Positions 1-7,417 of a DNA stretch of 51,568 bases are shown piece after piece (positions within the stretch are counted from its first letter, which is position 1; the number at the start of each line of letters is the position of its first letter). A model generated the notes under the pieces. The model searched no databases, was not told where the DNA came from, and was given only the letters and a program-made list of their open reading frames with translations. The translations under genes and the position numbers were made by a program. Origin of the DNA: an uncultured Clostridia bacterium. GTDB taxonomy: Bacteria > Bacillota > Clostridia > Oscillospirales > Ruminococcaceae. Location of the stretch: assembly GCA_947632025.1 (NCBI GenBank), contig CANRNN010000013.1, positions 1-51,568 of the forward strand, read 5' to 3'.

Positions 1-205
1 CGTTTGACGACGACGGCAGCTTCCTCGGATACAACCGCATTTTCACGAATGACGGAGAGTTCAACGGACTTGTTCTTGCTGCCGACGGTACAAAGACTAA
101 GATCGCGAAGTCCAAAAATGGTGACAACCAGTCACACTACGACCTCAAAACCGCCTATGAGGCTCTCCAGACCGCTTACGATGCGCTGACGTCGCCGACG
201 ACAAC
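1..205 (+). repeat. Left copy of terminal inverted repeat
   Basis: This stretch matches the reverse complement of 49764-49968 almost base for base. I count about four differences, one Ala/Thr codon change and a short cluster near 150-155. The identity stops abruptly after GACAAC in both copies. Because the left copy starts at the window edge, the full repeat may be longer. It codes, in frame 3, for the 3' part of the same surface protein found at the right edge. Confidence 0.9.
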
Positions 206-629
206 CCGATTGCGCACAATTGAAAACCCCGTGTTTTCACACGGGGGTCTTGTTTTATTCTTCCGTTTCGGGCTCGTCCCAATTGTGCCATACGTTCTGA
301 ACGTCGTCGTTGTCGTCCATTGTTTCCAGCATCAAGCCCATTTTCTTTATCTGCTCCTCATCTGTGAGCGTAGTGTAAGTACTCGGCACCTGCTCCGCCT
401 GTGCCGATATTACCGAATAGCCGCGCTTTTCAAGCTCCGACGCGACTTTTCCGACATCATTCGGGTCACAAGTGATCTCAACCGCTCCGTCCTCAAAACT
501 GAAGTCCTCCGCGCCGCTCTCCAGAATATCCTCCATTGCCTTTTCTTCGTCAATATCGCCGTCCTCGTTATTAAGAACGACTACACCTTTCAGCGTAAAC
601 ATAAAGCTCACGCAGCCTGTCGTTCCTAG
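3..629 (+). pseudogene. 3'-broken fragment of a surface-protein gene
   Basis: Frame 3 is open from the window edge. Its first about 67 codons match the end of the right-edge protein (segments such as FDDDGSFLGYNRIFTNDGEF and YEALQTAYDALTSPTTT). After base 205 the similarity ends and the frame continues over the yebC terminator and antisense through most of yebC, stopping at 627-629. Codons past about 68 are therefore not credible protein. The copy lost its natural stop. It could be a rearrangement scar, a misassembly, or a contig edge placed in a repeated gene. The 5' part lies outside the window. Confidence 0.6.
222..246 (-). terminator. Intrinsic terminator of the yebC operon
   Basis: An 8-bp stem (CCCCGTGT with ACACGGGG, tetraloop) lies nine bases after the yebC stop. 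On the minus strand it is followed by TTTTCAATT, a short U-run. Confidence 0.7.
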
Positions 630-1001
630 ATTTCCGCCAAACTTGTCAAAATAATGGCGAATTTCGCCCGCGGTGCGATTCCTGTTATCCGTAAGGCACT
701 CTACTATTACTGCCACTCCGCCCGGACCGTAGCCCTCATAAACGCAGTTTTCGTAATCGTTCTTTTCACTTCCTCCCGCTGCTTTTTTAAGCAGACGGTC
801 GATGTTGTCGTTGGGAATGTTGTTGGCTTTCGCTTTCTGAACGAGCGTTGCAAGACGCGAATTGTTGTTCGGATCCGCCGAACCGGTTTCCTTGATACAC
901 ACGAGTATCTCGCGGCTTATTTTTGTGAAAACCTTTGCTCTGGCGCCGTCCTTTTCGCCTTTCTTGCGCTTGATGGTACTCCATTTGGAATGTCCTGACA
1001 T
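255..1001 (-). CDS. yebC: YebC/PmpR family regulator
   Basis: The 248-aa protein has the family's length and its hallmark N-terminus MSGHSKWSTIKRKK, followed by the expected helical domain and the two mixed domains (GGNLGTTGCVSFMF near residue 125). YebC proteins are DNA-binding regulators in some species, and recent work ties them to relief of ribosome stalling at proline runs; which applies here cannot be read from the sequence. The ATG follows AAAGGAG at a normal distance. It is the last gene of the rplU-to-yebC minus-strand run and is closed by a hairpin terminator. The acidic C-terminal tail is normal for the family. Confidence 0.95.
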   Translation of the reverse strand: MSGHSKWSTIKRKKGEKDGARAKVFTKISREILVCIKETGSADPNNNSRLATLVQKAKANNIPNDNIDRLLKKAAGGSEKNDYENCVYEGYGPGGVAVIVECLTDNRNRTAGEIRHYFDKFGGNLGTTGCVSFMFTLKGVVVLNNEDGDIDEEKAMEDILESGAEDFSFEDGAVEITCDPNDVGKVASELEKRGYSVISAQAEQVPSTYTTLTDEEQIKKMGLMLETMDDNDDVQNVWHNWDEPETEE

Positions 1002-1052
1002 AACTTTTCTCCTTTGTATAATTTATTACACTTGTAATCTTCGTTGAACTTT

Positions 1053-1928
1053 CTATGTTCTCGGAATATTGCTCAACGGCTTTGTAAAACCCTCGCCCAT
1101 GACCTCGCCTGCAGTTGTGACTATTACGAACGAATTCGGGTCGATTTCATGAATTGATCTTATGACGCGGGAATAAGCGCTCCTGTGGACTGCCGTAGCG
1201 ATAACGCGGACTTTCTCGTGGCGGTAAGCGCCCTCTCCGTTAAGGAAAGTGACTCCGCGCTTTGTTCGGATAAGCTCCTCTGCGATTTTTTCGGAATTCT
1301 TCGAGAAAATGAGAATAAACCTGCTTTCCTGCGAGCCGTAAACTATCGTGTCAATTATTTTTGACTGAACGAAAATCGCGACAGCAGCGTACAAAACCAC
1401 GTTAACATCCCGATAAACAAGTAATCCGAGCGCGACCACGACAATATCCAGAAATGCCTGTATCCCGCCAAGCTTCAGATCCGGAAAAAAACGGCGTATC
1501 ACCTTCGTAAGGATATCCGTGCCTCCCGAAGTTCCATCACAGCGGTAGGTAAGCCCCATTCCGACTCCCATAAACGCCCCGCCGAACAGTGCCGCCGTTA
1601 TTGCCTCACCGAAACCTGCCTTGTAGACAGGGATATACAGTTCCGCAAGGTCTGTGAACACCGTTATAAGCGCTACAGACACGAGAGTTTTTATCATCGT
1701 TTGCTTATTCAGCAGTATAAATCCCACAACGATAAGCGGGATATTGAGCGCCAGAATAAGCGTTCCTATGCCTATCGGCAGAAACTCCGCCAAAATTATG
1801 GCGATCCCCGTAACACCTCCCGGCGCTATATTGTTCGGAGATATGAAACAATGAACTCCGAGCGAGTAGACCACGCTCCCGACAAAAATCACAAAATATT
1901 CCGCAACCGTTCTCAGCGGCTTGTTCAT
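1053..1928 (-). CDS. yitT: YitT family membrane protein
   Basis: The 291-aa protein has about five membrane segments in its first 190 residues (YFVIFVGSVVYSLGVHCFIS opens the first), with the PNNIAPGGVTGIAI loop typical of YitT/DUF161. A soluble C-terminal DUF2179 domain follows (about residues 215-285, containing RGVTFLNGEGAY and a late ITTAGEV-like strand). The family is widespread in Firmicutes; its transport function is undefined. A GAGGTG Shine-Dalgarno precedes the ATG. It lies 12 bases after mrnC and is probably co-transcribed with it and yebC. Confidence 0.9.
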   Translation of the reverse strand: MNKPLRTVAEYFVIFVGSVVYSLGVHCFISPNNIAPGGVTGIAIILAEFLPIGIGTLILALNIPLIVVGFILLNKQTMIKTLVSVALITVFTDLAELYIPVYKAGFGEAITAALFGGAFMGVGMGLTYRCDGTSGGTDILTKVIRRFFPDLKLGGIQAFLDIVVVALGLLVYRDVNVVLYAAVAIFVQSKIIDTIVYGSQESRFILIFSKNSEKIAEELIRTKRGVTFLNGEGAYRHEKVRVIATAVHRSAYSRVIRSIHEIDPNSFVIVTTAGEVMGEGFTKPLSNIPRT

Positions 1929-1940
1929 AGGTACACCTCT

Positions 1941-2345
1941 TTACTCGTCTGCGGGAAGTGCCTCACAGATGATTTCAAACAGCTCCTCGGCGCGAGTCCC
2001 CTGCCCCGAAAGCTTTAAGTACCCGAAAAGCGCTTCCAAAGCGGTAGCGCGGCGGTATTCAGAGGGTTTCGCGCTCTTCGGGACGGAAATTCCTCCCGCG
2101 TTGCGCCCACGCCTCAATATGTCATTTTCACGTTCCGTGAGAAGCGGCTCTATCACTGAAACTGCCTCGCACTGAAAGCTTGCCCTCACCATTGCGACAG
2201 CAAGCTCGTGAAGTTTGCCCGCATTAGTCCGATGGCGTGTCACTATGCGGTTCCTGACAAGCAGCTCCCACACGCAGTCGCCGTAAAACGCGAGGATATT
2301 CGGACTTAACGCGAATGTATCACTTTCACTTAAAATCTCAAGCAT
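1941..2345 (-). CDS. mrnC: Mini-ribonuclease III
   Basis: This 134-aa protein is a stand-alone RNase III catalytic domain without the double-stranded-RNA-binding domain, as in Mini-III. It shows the AFYGDCVWELLVR signature, KLHELAVAMVRA, the RRGRNA motif and EYRRATALEALFGYL. In Bacillus the enzyme matures 23S rRNA ends. With the ATG at 2345 the catalytic Asp falls at residue 23, the position known from B. subtilis Mini-III, so I prefer this start to the TTG one codon upstream. A GGGG-type ribosome site precedes it. The gene begins four bases after the upstream stop, implying coupled translation. Confidence 0.92.
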   Translation of the reverse strand: MLEILSESDTFALSPNILAFYGDCVWELLVRNRIVTRHRTNAGKLHELAVAMVRASFQCEAVSVIEPLLTERENDILRRGRNAGGISVPKSAKPSEYRRATALEALFGYLKLSGQGTRAEELFEIICEALPADE

Positions 2346-2348
2346 CAA

Positions 2349-3041
2349 TTACCCCAGAATGTAATAAACGTAGCTGTATTCCTCGCTGTGAAGCTCGAAC
2401 ATATAATTTTCCTTGTTGACCTCGCCGATACCTGCCATTTCATCGCCGTCCTCTGTGCCTTCAAGTTTTTTGATAAGCTCGTTCATCGGTTTGTATATTC
2501 CGTTCACCCAATCGGATTTAGGTGCGATATAAAAATCCGATATTCTGAAACCTTCTTCCTTCGCGGCTCTGAGAACGCTGTCAAGCGGCACGGGTCTGCC
2601 GAATCTGCGCTCAACATATCCCTTTGTGTCCGGCGACGGGTCGATAAGCCAACAAAGTGTGCGGTAAACCGCCATTCCGCCTTTTTTGAGAACGCTGTGA
2701 AGCATTTCCAACCGTCTTGCAACACCGTCGGGTTCTGACCCGCCGTTGTACCAGATGAAATCCCAGCCGCCATCTGTCGGAGTAAGCTCATACGGTCCGA
2801 CAAGGCGCGAATCAAGACCAGCCTCTTCTGCCGCTTTCGCTCTGAAATCTTCGTGGAAAGTCGCCAACAGCCGCGCTCCCGTTTCGTTGGCGATATACTT
2901 TGGTGTGAAAAGGTCGTCGCCGAGGAACAGCGCTTTTTTGGGGAGAATTTCACCGCACATTTTCATTACCGTGCGCACTGTGTCCTCACTGCCCGCGCTG
3001 GAGCGCTCCATCTGCATAAGCAAGCTGTTCAAAAAGCTCAT
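2349..3041 (-). CDS. Divergent SAM-methyltransferase-like protein
   Basis: The 230-aa protein has a Rossmann-like pattern. KKALFLGDDLF (about residues 34-44) occupies the glycine-rich SAM loop position but reads GDD rather than GxGxG. A DFIWYNGGS strand sits at the motif IV position, then LHSVLKKGGMAVYRTL, which is typical of the strand-5 region of class I methyltransferases (late GGxL/GGxA motif). The C-terminal third (NKENYMFELHSEEYSYVYYIL) is unusual. I cannot name a substrate. It sits between obg and mrnC with short gaps, so a link to ribosome or rRNA maturation is possible but only inferred. GGGGGT precedes the ATG. Confidence 0.55.
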   Translation of the reverse strand: MSFLNSLLMQMERSSAGSEDTVRTVMKMCGEILPKKALFLGDDLFTPKYIANETGARLLATFHEDFRAKAAEEAGLDSRLVGPYELTPTDGGWDFIWYNGGSEPDGVARRLEMLHSVLKKGGMAVYRTLCWLIDPSPDTKGYVERRFGRPVPLDSVLRAAKEEGFRISDFYIAPKSDWVNGIYKPMNELIKKLEGTEDGDEMAGIGEVNKENYMFELHSEEYSYVYYILG

Positions 3042-3103
3042 AATTATACCCCCGATTTTTTCTGTATATCCCGCTCGGTTGTAATTTAATTACTTTCTAT
3101 AAT

Positions 3104-4378
3104 TTAACGAACATAATTGAACTCGAAATCGAAAATCGACACCAAATCGTCCTCTTGTATTCCCTGCCGTTCAAGCTCGTCGATTATTCCGCTTTTCCGC
3201 AGAACGCGCTGAAAATACTGAAGGCTTTCATAATCCTCCATATTGACGACTGACAAAATCGGCGCGAGCCACTCTGCGTCCACGATATACACGCCGTCGA
3301 CTTTCTCGACCGTAAAGGAATGTTTCTGCTCGTCAAGCTCCTCCAATTCCCGAAAAGTAAGCGGCTCTGCCTCGTATCTTTTTACGGGAGGCAACTCGTC
3401 AAGCTTCGCGCAGACCGCGTCCATAAGCACGTCCGTGCCTTTGGTCGTAGCTGCCGAAATTCTGAAAAACGGCAAGCCCTTTTCCTTAATAAAGCTCTCA
3501 AATGCCGATATCTGCTCTTCTGTTGCCATATCGCACTTATTAGCGGCTACTATCTGAGGTCTTTGGGCGAGTTCCTCAGAGAAATTCGCCAACTCGCGGT
3601 TTATTTTTTCAAAATCGTCGGCAGGATCACGCCCCTCTATTCCGGAAACGTCCACAACGTGTACGATAAGCCGGCATCGCTCAACGTGACGAAGAAAATC
3701 GTGACCCAAACCCACACCTTCACTAGCGCCCTCGATAAGCCCCGGAATATCCGCGACGACGAACGATTTTTCGCCGCGCTTGACTACTCCCAGCACGGGA
3801 GTAAGCGTCGTGAAATGGTAGTTTGCGATCTTCGGCTTCGCAGCGGAGATCACGCTTATGAGCGTCGATTTTCCGACATTCGGGAAACCGACCAGACCCA
3901 CGTCCGCAAGCAGCTTAAGTTCGAGCGTCACGTCGAATTTTTCTCCCGGCATTCCTGGTTTCGCGAATCTCGGTATCTGCCGTGTCGGTGTTGCGAAATG
4001 GACATTGCCCCAGCCGCCTTTGCCGCCGTGAGCGACAACGACAGGCTCGTCATCCGAAACGTCCGCGAGAATCCTTCCCGTATGAGAATCTTTAACTATT
4101 GTACCCCTTGGAACGCGGATTATTGTAGGTTCCATTGACTTTCCCGAACAACGGTTCGCGCCGCCTGGTTCGCCGTCGTGGGCAATATATTTCTTCTTGT
4201 AGCGGAAGTCAATAAGTGTCGACAGACTGTCGTCCGCGGCAAACACTATATCCGAGCCTTTACCGCCGTCGCCGCCGTCGGGTCCGCCCGCGTTCACATA
4301 TTTTTCCCTGTGGAACGAAACAGCACCATTACCGCCGTTTCCTGCTTTTATGGAAATTTCGACTTTATCGACAAACAT
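3104..4378 (-). CDS. obg: Obg GTPase
   Basis: The 424-aa protein has all three parts of Obg. The glycine-rich Obg fold is at 1-158 (GNGGNGAVSFHREKYVNAGG start). The G domain carries G1 GFPNVGKST at 164-172, G3 DIPGL at 210-214 and G4 NKCD at 280-283. A C-terminal OCT domain runs from about 345 and is characteristic of Firmicutes and other Gram-positives. Obg binds the 50S subunit and is needed for its late assembly, and it also responds to (p)ppGpp; a relA gene lies elsewhere in the window. The ATG follows GGGAG. The position downstream of rplU-prp-rpmA is the classical one. Confidence 0.97.
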   Translation of the reverse strand: MFVDKVEISIKAGNGGNGAVSFHREKYVNAGGPDGGDGGKGSDIVFAADDSLSTLIDFRYKKKYIAHDGEPGGANRCSGKSMEPTIIRVPRGTIVKDSHTGRILADVSDDEPVVVAHGGKGGWGNVHFATPTRQIPRFAKPGMPGEKFDVTLELKLLADVGLVGFPNVGKSTLISVISAAKPKIANYHFTTLTPVLGVVKRGEKSFVVADIPGLIEGASEGVGLGHDFLRHVERCRLIVHVVDVSGIEGRDPADDFEKINRELANFSEELAQRPQIVAANKCDMATEEQISAFESFIKEKGLPFFRISAATTKGTDVLMDAVCAKLDELPPVKRYEAEPLTFRELEELDEQKHSFTVEKVDGVYIVDAEWLAPILSVVNMEDYESLQYFQRVLRKSGIIDELERQGIQEDDLVSIFDFEFNYVR

Positions 4379-4395
4379 ATTCTCCCGCCTTTCTC

Positions 4396-4434
4396 AAAAA
4401 ATACGCAAATAAGCCGGACGACGATCCGGCTTAC
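4396..4434 (-). terminator. Hairpin with U-run between rpmA and obg
   Basis: TAAGCCGGA (4411-4419) pairs with TCCGGCTTA (4426-4434), nine pairs with a 6-base loop. Read on the minus strand, it is followed by TTTGCGTATTTTTT. It lies inside the operon, 20 bases after the rpmA stop, so it probably acts as a partial terminator lowering obg and downstream expression relative to the ribosomal proteins. Confidence 0.65.
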
Positions 4435-4453
4435 AAGCTCCAAAAAATCCGAA

Positions 4454-4735
4454 TTACTCAGCAGTATAAACAGAAACCTGCTTTCTGTCCCTGCCTACGC
4501 GCTCGAACTTCACCTTACCGTCAACGAGAGCAAAAAGGGTATCGTCAGAACCCTTGCCTACGTTTACGCCGGGGTGAATATGGGTGCCGCGCTGTCTTAC
4601 GAGAATATTTCCTGCAAGTACGGGCTGACCATCGGCACGTTTAACGCCGAGTCTTTTAGATTCGGAATCACGTCCGTTCTTGGTAGAACCCATTCCCTTT
4701 TTATGCGCGAAATATTGCAAACCGATCTTGATCAT
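4454..4735 (-). CDS. rpmA: 50S ribosomal protein L27
   Basis: The 93-aa protein begins MIKIGLQYF followed by [15 protein letters not shown]. The first nine residues are the Firmicutes-specific leader that Prp removes, exposing the conserved AHKKG start that reaches the peptidyl-transferase centre. The remaining sequence ([26 protein letters not shown]) is standard L27. A GAGGAGGT ribosome site precedes the ATG. The processing protease is encoded immediately upstream in the same operon. Confidence 0.98.
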   Translation of the reverse strand: MIKIGLQYFAHKKGMGSTKNGRDSESKRLGVKRADGQPVLAGNILVRQRGTHIHPGVNVGKGSDDTLFALVDGKVKFERVGRDRKQVSVYTAE

Positions 4736-4749
4736 AATATTTTACCTCC

Positions 4750-5082
4750 TCAAATAATCGTCAGCTTAATGTTGATGTAATCCGCGGAAAGTGCTTCGAG
4801 ATGCTCATAAAACGCCGACATCAGCTTAAGAGCGGAATCGTTCGCTTCATCAAGCGTCAGCGTTATGCGGTTTTCCTCGACTGTAACTTCGGCTTTCGCA
4901 CCGAAATTCTCGGTTATAGCGTTGCAGACGAGCATTGTACAGGAACTCACCGCCGCGCAGACGATATCGTTTCCTTCCCGCTCGTTGAAAGCCGTTCCGT
5001 AACCTGCGTGACCGCTTATTTCAAAGCCTGAAAACGACTTTACGCCGCCAAACTCTCCTATACGGAATACGCAATTAAGCAT
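4750..5082 (-). CDS. prp: Ribosomal-processing cysteine protease Prp
   Basis: The 110-aa protein matches the YsxB/Prp family. The catalytic His is in SGHAGYG (H25) and the catalytic Cys in DIVCAAVSS (C42), separated by the expected short loop. Prp cleaves the N-terminal leader from L27, and possibly phage proteins, in bacteria whose L27 carries the leader, as it does here. The start overlaps the rplU stop as TAATG and rpmA follows 14 bases later, the invariant rplU-prp-rpmA order. The three are surely co-translated from the rplU promoter. Confidence 0.95.
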   Translation of the reverse strand: MLNCVFRIGEFGGVKSFSGFEISGHAGYGTAFNEREGNDIVCAAVSSCTMLVCNAITENFGAKAEVTVEENRITLTLDEANDSALKLMSAFYEHLEALSADYINIKLTII

Positions 5083-5387
5083 TACGCGTTGATAGCCTCT
5101 ATTCTTACTTGGCTATACGGCTGTCTGTGTCCCATTTTTCTCTTTACATGCTTCTTGGGCTTATAGGTAAACACCGTGATTTTCTTTCCCTTGCCGTTCT
5201 TAAGCAAGGTAGCCTTGACAGAAGCGCCATTTACATATGGAGTGCCGACGGTCACGCCGTCGTCCTTGCCCACCATAATCACCTTGTCGAAGGTAACTTC
5301 TCCCTCGGCGTCAAGCTTTTCGATGAAGAGAACGTCGCCCTCTTTGACCTGATACTGCTTTCCGCCTGTTTCGATTACTGCGTACAT
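5082..5387 (-). CDS. rplU: 50S ribosomal protein L21
   Basis: The 101-aa protein starts [18 protein letters not shown], the L21 signature, and ends with the basic [19 protein letters not shown] segment that contacts 23S rRNA. AGAGGG sits at a normal spacing upstream of the ATG. It is the first gene of the minus-strand operon and follows a strong promoter and a foldable leader of about 70 bases. The last base of the stop codon is shared with the prp start. Confidence 0.98.
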   Translation of the reverse strand: MYAVIETGGKQYQVKEGDVLFIEKLDAEGEVTFDKVIMVGKDDGVTVGTPYVNGASVKATLLKNGKGKKITVFTYKPKKHVKRKMGHRQPYSQVRIEAINA

Positions 5388-5460
5388 AAATATCCCTCTT
5401 TTGATTTAAGTCTCGCTGTGTCAAGGCGCGTTTTCGCTTAAAGCCCTACACAAGCGGCTT
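5388..5460 (-). promoter_or_regulatory. Structured rplU leader (L21-leader-like)
   Basis: Between the promoter and rplU, CGCTGTGT (5414-5421) can pair with ACAC-A-AGCG (5448-5456), an 8-bp stem with one bulge. An inner stem joins AAGGC near 5423 with GCCCT near 5443, and a GCG/CGC mini-hairpin sits at the tip. Firmicutes rplU operons are known to carry an autoregulatory L21 leader. Position and fold fit, but I could not compare with a covariance model. Confidence 0.55.
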
Positions 5461-5464
5461 TATT

Positions 5465-5493
5465 ATTATACCACACATTACAGTATTTGTCAA
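5465..5493 (-). promoter_or_regulatory. Sigma-A promoter of rplU operon
   Basis: On the minus strand there is a consensus TTGACA (5488-5493), a 17-base spacer and consensus TATAAT (5465-5470), with a predicted start near 5458. Confidence 0.88.
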
Positions 5494-5673
5494 GAGGTTT
5501 TTCCCGATTTTTGAAAAATTTTTCTTTTGGTTATTTTTGTGTGATCCGGCAAATTTTTCCGAAAAAGAGGGCTTTATTTCCCACTATAACGCTTTCAATT
5601 GTTAAAATTGTTCAATATGACGAAAGTCGTTTTGTGTATATTGTCGAAATTGTAATAAATCACAAAATTTTTC

Positions 5674-5702
5674 TTGACAAATTCTCACGTTTGTGGTATA
5701 AT
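5674..5702 (+). promoter_or_regulatory. Sigma-A promoter of candidate small RNA
   Basis: TTGACA at 5674-5679, a 17-base spacer and TATAAT at 5697-5702. Both boxes are consensus. It is divergent from the rplU promoter about 180 bases away. Confidence 0.85.
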
Positions 5703-5708
5703 AAAATT

Positions 5709-5821
5709 AAACAAAAAACGAGGGATATTCTCCGTTATCGTTTGTTTGTTTAGTTGTCTCCTTTCTTTTGTTCTACACATAATATAATTTTATTTTGAGC
5801 CTTTCGGGGCTCACTTTTTTT
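5709..5821 (+). ncRNA. Candidate small RNA, unidentified
   Basis: A consensus promoter is followed about 110 bases later by an intrinsic terminator, with no ORF and no ribosome site between. The 5' part can form a long hairpin: the A-rich arm at about 5709-5722 (AAACAAAAAACGA) pairs, with a bulge, with TCGTTTGTTTGTTT at about 5738-5751, and an inner GAG/CTC extends it. A pyrimidine-rich single-stranded stretch follows. I do not recognise an Rfam class. It could also be a leader whose read-through feeds the small gene at 5937. Confidence 0.55.
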
Positions 5822-5835
5822 GACTTTTTCAGTCT
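5796..5835 (+). terminator. Tandem terminators after candidate small RNA
   Basis: TGAGCC (5796-5801) pairs with GGCTCA (5808-5813) and a seven-T run follows. Immediately after, GACT/AGTC (5822-5834) forms a second small hairpin followed by TTTTTT. Confidence 0.75.
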
Positions 5836-5869
5836 TTTTTGCAATTTCGATGAAAATTTCAAAATACTA

Positions 5870-5898
5870 TGGAAAATTATTTCGAGATGTGTTATAAT
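5870..5898 (+). promoter_or_regulatory. Extended -10 promoter of the small basic gene
   Basis: TGTTATAAT (5890-5898) is a perfect extended -10. The -35 position (TGGAAA, 5870-5875) is a weak match, as is usual for extended -10 promoters. Confidence 0.65.
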
Positions 5899-5936
5899 AG
5901 GTATATGTACTTTACATTTTTTAAGAGGTGACAGCT

Positions 5937-6131
5937 ATGGCAAAAAAGAAAAAAAGCAGCACGGGTATTCCGGGACTTTCGTTCAGTTGGAAGAGAGCTT
6001 TGGGAATCACTGCCGCAAAGCAGAAATTCGCGAGGAAAACGGGAATACCTACTACTAAGGCGGGACTTGAACGTAAAATAGGCAGAGCCGTACTCGACCT
6101 GCTCGACCCGAACGACGACAAGAAAAAATAA
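5937..6131 (+). CDS. Small basic protein of unknown function
   Basis: The 64-aa protein starts MAKKKKSSTGIPG and is very basic. Its core, FSWKRALGITAAKQKFARKTGIPTT followed by AGLERKIGRAV, resembles a family of short hypothetical proteins I recall from Actinobacteria and Firmicutes (SWKRA-G-AK-RK-GIP pattern); none has a known role that I can cite. The ATG at 5937 is preferred over an upstream GTG because AAGAGG lies eight bases before it. It has its own extended -10 promoter and is followed by yfmF after 16 bases. The charge suggests nucleic-acid binding, which is inference only. Confidence 0.7.
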   Translation: MAKKKKSSTGIPGLSFSWKRALGITAAKQKFARKTGIPTTKAGLERKIGRAVLDLLDPNDDKKK

Positions 6132-6147
6132 TAAAGGACTGATAATC

Positions 6148-7416
6148 ATTTTTCAGCGTAAGAAAATAGGAAACGGGATCTTTTTCAGCAAGATAACCGA
6201 CGAGCGCTTCCTTGAAAACCTTGTCGGAATAAATTTCTACCTCAACGGCGAGGACGGCACGGATAACGGCTGTTACGCGGCAGCGGCAGGCGTTCTGGCA
6301 GAATGTTGTGAGAAATATCCGACAAATCTGGAACTTTGCAAGCGCCGTGAGGAACTTTACGGCGCGGGGCTTTTCTGCGCTCCTGGAAGCATAATGTGGG
6401 ACAACAGGCTGATTTCACTCAAAGCGGGAACTATAGGGAACGGTTTCGCACTCGACAATGAAAATCTCGAAGAGGAGATTTGTGAACTTATACGGGAATG
6501 TCTGCTGCGCCCCAAAATCGTCGGAGAGGGATTCGACGGAAAAGCCCTGTCGCTTGTTAAGGCGGAGTTAATCGACGCTATCGACGGTCTTGTCAACAAC
6601 AAATCCGCGTGGGCTGCGGTAAAATGCCGCGAAGCCGCATTCACGGGCGAGGCTATGTCGAAATCATCAGTGGGTACTCACGAGGAAGTAGAGCGCGTTA
6701 CTCCCGAATCGGCATACAACGCATACAAAAAATTCCTCTCAGAATCCCAGATCGAGATAATAGCGGCGGGACAAAGCGATTTTTCGGTTTCCGAAAAAAT
6801 ACTGACAGAGATGTTCTCCGAAATAAAAAGGAGTGACAAGCCTACCGAACTAATGTCAGCTCCGTCAAGGCTCAAACCCGAACCGCTTATCGTAAGGGAC
6901 AAGCTTCCTATGGAGCAGGCGATCGTCAGAATGGTCTACAAATCACCCGATTACGAGGACAGATTCGCGCTGGGTGCGTTGAATGTCATTTTCGGAATGA
7001 TGACTACTTCACGGCTTTTTATGAACGTTCGGGAAAAACAGTCGCTGTGCTATTACTGCGCAAGCAGCTCGCTCAAAACTAAACGGACGCTTACCGTTTA
7101 TTCGGGGGTAGAACCCGCAAATATTGAACGGGTGCGCTGCGCTATCGAACACGAGCTTGACAATATCCGCGAAAACGGCGTTACAGACGAGGAAATAAAC
7201 GCTATGCTGCTGGAATACGAAAGTCAGAACGCACAGATATACGACAGTCCCGCGGCGCTTATGGCAAATTATCAAGGGCAGCTGACGGACAAGGAACGCT
7301 TCCTTACGCCGGAGGATTTTCTGGAAAAGCTGTCAGAAGTGACCTCCGACAGAATACGCGAAATGGCACGCCACCTCACGCTGGACACTGTTTACACGCT
7401 TTCGGGGGAGGATTGA
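6148..7416 (+). CDS. yfmF: YfmF-like M16-family protein (non-AUG start)
   Basis: From the proposed start the protein has about 422 residues, the usual YfmF length. It is an M16-peptidase-fold protein lacking the HxxEH zinc motif, the inactive partner of YfmH, which follows after one base. In EF-P-modifying Firmicutes this pair is annotated as EF-P 5-aminopentanol modification-associated. The frame has no ATG, GTG or TTG until ATG 6394, which would cut about 82 conserved-looking residues (GNGIFFSKITDERF, GIPG-like start region). AAAGGA at 6133-6138 is followed by ATC (6145) and ATT (6148), so an AUU/AUC start is most likely. Confidence 0.8.
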   Translation: MFQRKKIGNGIFFSKITDERFLENLVGINFYLNGEDGTDNGCYAAAAGVLAECCEKYPTNLELCKRREELYGAGLFCAPGSIMWDNRLISLKAGTIGNGFALDNENLEEEICELIRECLLRPKIVGEGFDGKALSLVKAELIDAIDGLVNNKSAWAAVKCREAAFTGEAMSKSSVGTHEEVERVTPESAYNAYKKFLSESQIEIIAAGQSDFSVSEKILTEMFSEIKRSDKPTELMSAPSRLKPEPLIVRDKLPMEQAIVRMVYKSPDYEDRFALGALNVIFGMMTTSRLFMNVREKQSLCYYCASSSLKTKRTLTVYSGVEPANIERVRCAIEHELDNIRENGVTDEEINAMLLEYESQNAQIYDSPAALMANYQGQLTDKERFLTPEDFLEKLSEVTSDRIREMARHLTLDTVYTLSGED

Positions 7417-7417
7417 A

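Noticed and set aside
210-629. 139-codon plus-strand frame over yebC
   Set aside because: It is the run-on of the broken repeat gene antisense to the well-supported yebC; no ribosome site or independent start.
3320-4138. 272-codon plus-strand frame inside obg
   Set aside because: Antisense shadow of a complete, motif-rich Obg gene; product is Arg/His/Tyr-rich without any domain.
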